Source of the DNA: an uncultured archaeon
GTDB taxonomy: Archaea > Altiarchaeota > Altiarchaeia > IMC4 > SCGC-AAA252-I15
Direction of reading: 5' to 3'
Assembly (NCBI GenBank): GCA_902384455.1
Contig: CABMCB010000032.1
Span: 1-47,123, forward strand
Length of the DNA: 47,123 nucleotides
The position numbers and the translations under genes are program-made. Each line of letters begins with the position of its first letter. The stretch's first letter is position 1. The notes under the pieces were generated by a model, which worked only from the letters and a program-made list of their open reading frames with translations, ran no database searches and was not told where the DNA came from. Below, one piece after another: positions 45,650 through 47,123 of this stretch.

Positions 45650-46252
45650 TTATTCTTCAGGCTTCTTTTTCATGTAAAGCCACACTGAAGCGGCCCCTAA
45701 GATGACGCCGGCAAAAAGCAACAGCACTCCGGCGCCTACTACAAACATGGGGATAGGTGAACCTTCTTCAGCCGCTGTAGACTCTGTGTTAGGGGAGTTA
45801 GGCTGCGGCAGGGTTGTCGCAGGCTCAGGTTCGACCGGCAGCTCAGCATTGCCTTCGCCTAAGTTGATTACGCCAAACGAAGAAGCGTCAGACCTTGTTG
45901 ACCTGACTCCCGACCATACTCCGCTTGCGCCGTCTGCGCGAACGGTAACCTGGATTCTGTCGCCCGCCTGCACGCACACGCTACCGTCAGCTCCCGGCAG
46001 ATTCGCTAACTGAAAACTCAGCAAGCCGTTTGTGGGCGTGTATCCGGCGTAACTTGTTGCTGTAGTGTTTTTGAGTGGGCCGGATAGTATTGAGATTTCC
46101 GCGTCTACTGTTTCTGGTATGGTTTAACCGTGTTTTATTAGCCCCATTAGCACATGCGGTGAACATGTTCCTGCGGGCAGACTTTGGGCTGATGCGTACG
46201 GTAGTGTAGACAGAAGTAGGATGAAAGATAAGAGACGGGAGAAAGAAAACAT
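45650..46252 (-). pseudogene. Surface protein with signal peptide and C-terminal anchor, interrupted by in-frame TAA
   Basis: From ATG 46252 the frame reads a signal peptide (MFSFSRLLSFILLLSTLPYASA), then QSLPAGTCSPHVLMGLIKHG and TAA at 46124-46126 (codon 43). The same frame continues with no shift: TIPETVDAEISILSGPLKN... then 'GVWSGVRSTRSDASSFGVINLG', a Pro/Thr/Ser-rich linker, and one C-terminal helix ('PMFVVGAGVLLLFAGVILGAASVWLY') with KKKPEE. With the TAA ignored it is a 200-residue type I surface protein. No function recognised. A hairpin stands 6 bases before the ATG. Confidence 0.7.
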
Positions 46253-46257
46253 GGGGA

Positions 46258-46278
46258 AGGGGGAGCAATGCTCCCCCT
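46258..46278. terminator. 9-bp GC-rich hairpin between surface genes
   Basis: AGGGGGAGC / GCTCCCCCT with loop AAT: perfect stem. It lies after the stop of the Thr-rich gene and just before the ATG of the next gene. It may be a transcript end, an RNA processing site or a block to ribosome access. Confidence 0.5.
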
Positions 46279-46292
46279 CAATTTAAGGGTTT

Positions 46293-47123
46293 TTATGACG
46301 ACCCTTTGTCGCCTCCTTTCTTTAGGAGGAGTACCAGTATGCCGCCGATTATCAATAGTACTATTATGATAATCAGGATTGTTCCCATTCCTAGTCCTCC
46401 GGATGGAGGCTCAGGTTGAGCAACAGTCGTCGTTGTGACTGGCGCTGACGGCACTGTAGTGGTGGTCGTAGGCGCTGGTTTTACAGTTGTGGTGGTCGTT
46501 GGGATTGGTATTGGAGGAGTGCATGGGTTGCAGTTTGGTCCTCCGCAGTCTACTTCAGTTTCTCCTTGGTTTAGTACGCCGTCGTAGCATGTGCCTTCTC
46601 TTTTGGTTGTCGTTGTGGCCTTGGGCACTGTGCTAGTTGTCGTCGACGGAGCAACTGTTGTTGTTGTAACAGCGCAGTTCTTTACCGTAACTGTTATGCT
46701 CTTGTCGGTGTAACCTGTGGTGGATGCGCTAACTTCGTAGTCTCCGGTTGACTTGGGCGTGAAAGTGTATTCGCCGTTGCTGTCTGTTGTGCCGGAGAAC
46801 TCTACCGCACCGTTCAGGCGGACTTTAACAGTTACTCCTGACAGAGGAACATTGTTGGTGTTTGTCGTAGTGATTTTCACTGCAGTATTAACGCAGTATC
46901 CGCGCGCATCAACGTTTACCGCATCAACATTCAAATCTTTGTGACCGCGTCCGCCGGGTCGTCCTGTTGTGGTGGACGTAGTTGAGGACGTTGTTGTGGT
47001 GGATCCTTCTGGAATTGTTGTTGTGGTCGTAGTTGTCGTGGTTGTAGTTGTCGTAGTGTTTGTCTTAGTCGTTGTTGTCGTGGGTGTAGTTGTCGTTGTG
47101 GTTGTGGTTGACGAAGATTTCGG
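46293..47123 (-). CDS. Thr-rich surface protein with Cys-rich motif and C-terminal anchor, 5' end outside
   Basis: The frame stays open to the right window edge, so the N-terminus is outside. From the edge inward: about 50 residues of almost pure Thr (with Ser, Pro), probably a glycosylated stalk; then a beta-sandwich of the carboxypeptidase-regulatory type ('NVPLSGVTVKVRLNGAVEFSGTTDSNGEYTFTPKSTGDYEVSASTTGYTDKSITV'); a second Thr linker; the Cys motif 'CYDGVLNQGETEVDCGGPNCNPC'; a third Thr/Pro linker; one helix 'GTILIIIIVLLIIGGILVLLLKK'. It is a type I surface protein of unknown binding role. The TTG at 46934 is not the start. Confidence 0.8.
   Translation of the reverse strand, partial: PKSSSTTTTTTTTPTTTTTKTNTTTTTTTTTTTTTTIPEGSTTTTSSTTSTTTGRPGGRGHKDLNVDAVNVDARGYCVNTAVKITTTNTNNVPLSGVTVKVRLNGAVEFSGTTDSNGEYTFTPKSTGDYEVSASTTGYTDKSITVTVKNCAVTTTTVAPSTTTSTVPKATTTTKREGTCYDGVLNQGETEVDCGGPNCNPCTPPIPIPTTTTTVKPAPTTTTTVPSAPVTTTTVAQPEPPSGGLGMGTILIIIIVLLIIGGILVLLLKKGGDKGSS
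46950..47123. repeat. Low-complexity ACA/ACN (Thr) tract
   Basis: Near-continuous Thr codons (ACA, ACT, ACG, ACC mixed) on the minus strand. The mixing of codons argues against recent triplet expansion, but it can confuse assembly. Confidence 0.7.

Noticed and set aside
46430-47123. CRISPR array or tandem repeat
   Set aside because: The repeats are mixed Thr codons without regular unit or spacers; they are protein linkers.

Overview
This window is a piece of an archaeal chromosome. It encodes TBP, a VAT/Cdc48 ATPase, EF-1alpha, EF-2, eIF1, the RNase P protein Rpp29, Pelota, an OB-fold RPA, archaeal-type triosephosphate isomerase, a UbiA enzyme of archaeal lipid synthesis, DUF460, DUF63 and the archaeal ribosomal proteins eS4, uS3, uL3 and others. 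TATA-like boxes lie about 25-30 bases before many starts, and many genes look leaderless. Base composition is roughly balanced. The lineage cannot be fixed from this sequence. It has more biosynthesis (MetX, ArgJ, PurF, pterins) than the smallest DPANN genomes, and Thr-rich surface proteins are present.

Layout. 1-6.3 kb: the end of MetX, then TBP, a HAD phosphatase with a hypothetical gene, a methyltransferase-like protein and SMC. 6.3-10.4 kb: a possible tiny Cys protein, Cdc48/VAT, an iron-sulfur flavoprotein, DUF1801 and PhnB-like genes. 10.3-12.4 kb: a small S-layer-like secreted protein, tRNA-Gln, a family 2 glycosyltransferase and tRNA-Thr. Each of these two tRNA genes has a duplicated 5' fragment plus a hairpin about 95 bases upstream. 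12.4-19.1 kb: UbiA, rhomboid and ArgJ in one operon, divergent from PurF, DUF460 and a CDGSH protein; then TpiA and tRNA-Gly. 19.1-23.3 kb: two GT-C-like membrane proteins and a methyltransferase. 23.4-25.5 kb: a pterin operon (FolE, Nudix, PTR1/FolM-type reductase, FolB/FolX). 25.5-26.6 kb: Pelota, interrupted by an in-frame TGA. 26.6-29.9 kb: membrane proteins, a molybdopterin-type lipoprotein and an ICMT-like protein. 30-43 kb: one long translation block on the minus strand, then DUF63. 44-47.1 kb: RPA and two surface proteins, one carrying an in-frame TAA and one running off the window.

The translation block reads uL3-uL4-uL23-uL2-uS19-uL22-uS3-uL29-eIF1-Rpp29-uS17-uL14-uL24-eS4-uL5-uS14, then continues directly into uS7-EF2-EF1A-uS10-pyrophosphatase-tRNA-Glu. 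The second half of the usual spc cluster is replaced by a str-type cluster.

The best leads are the UGA inside the ribosome-rescue gene pelota, the paired tRNA 5'-fragment/hairpin modules, the PTR1-like pterin operon, and a patchwork of synonymous codon style (A/C-ending versus G/T-ending) that flips inside single genes.
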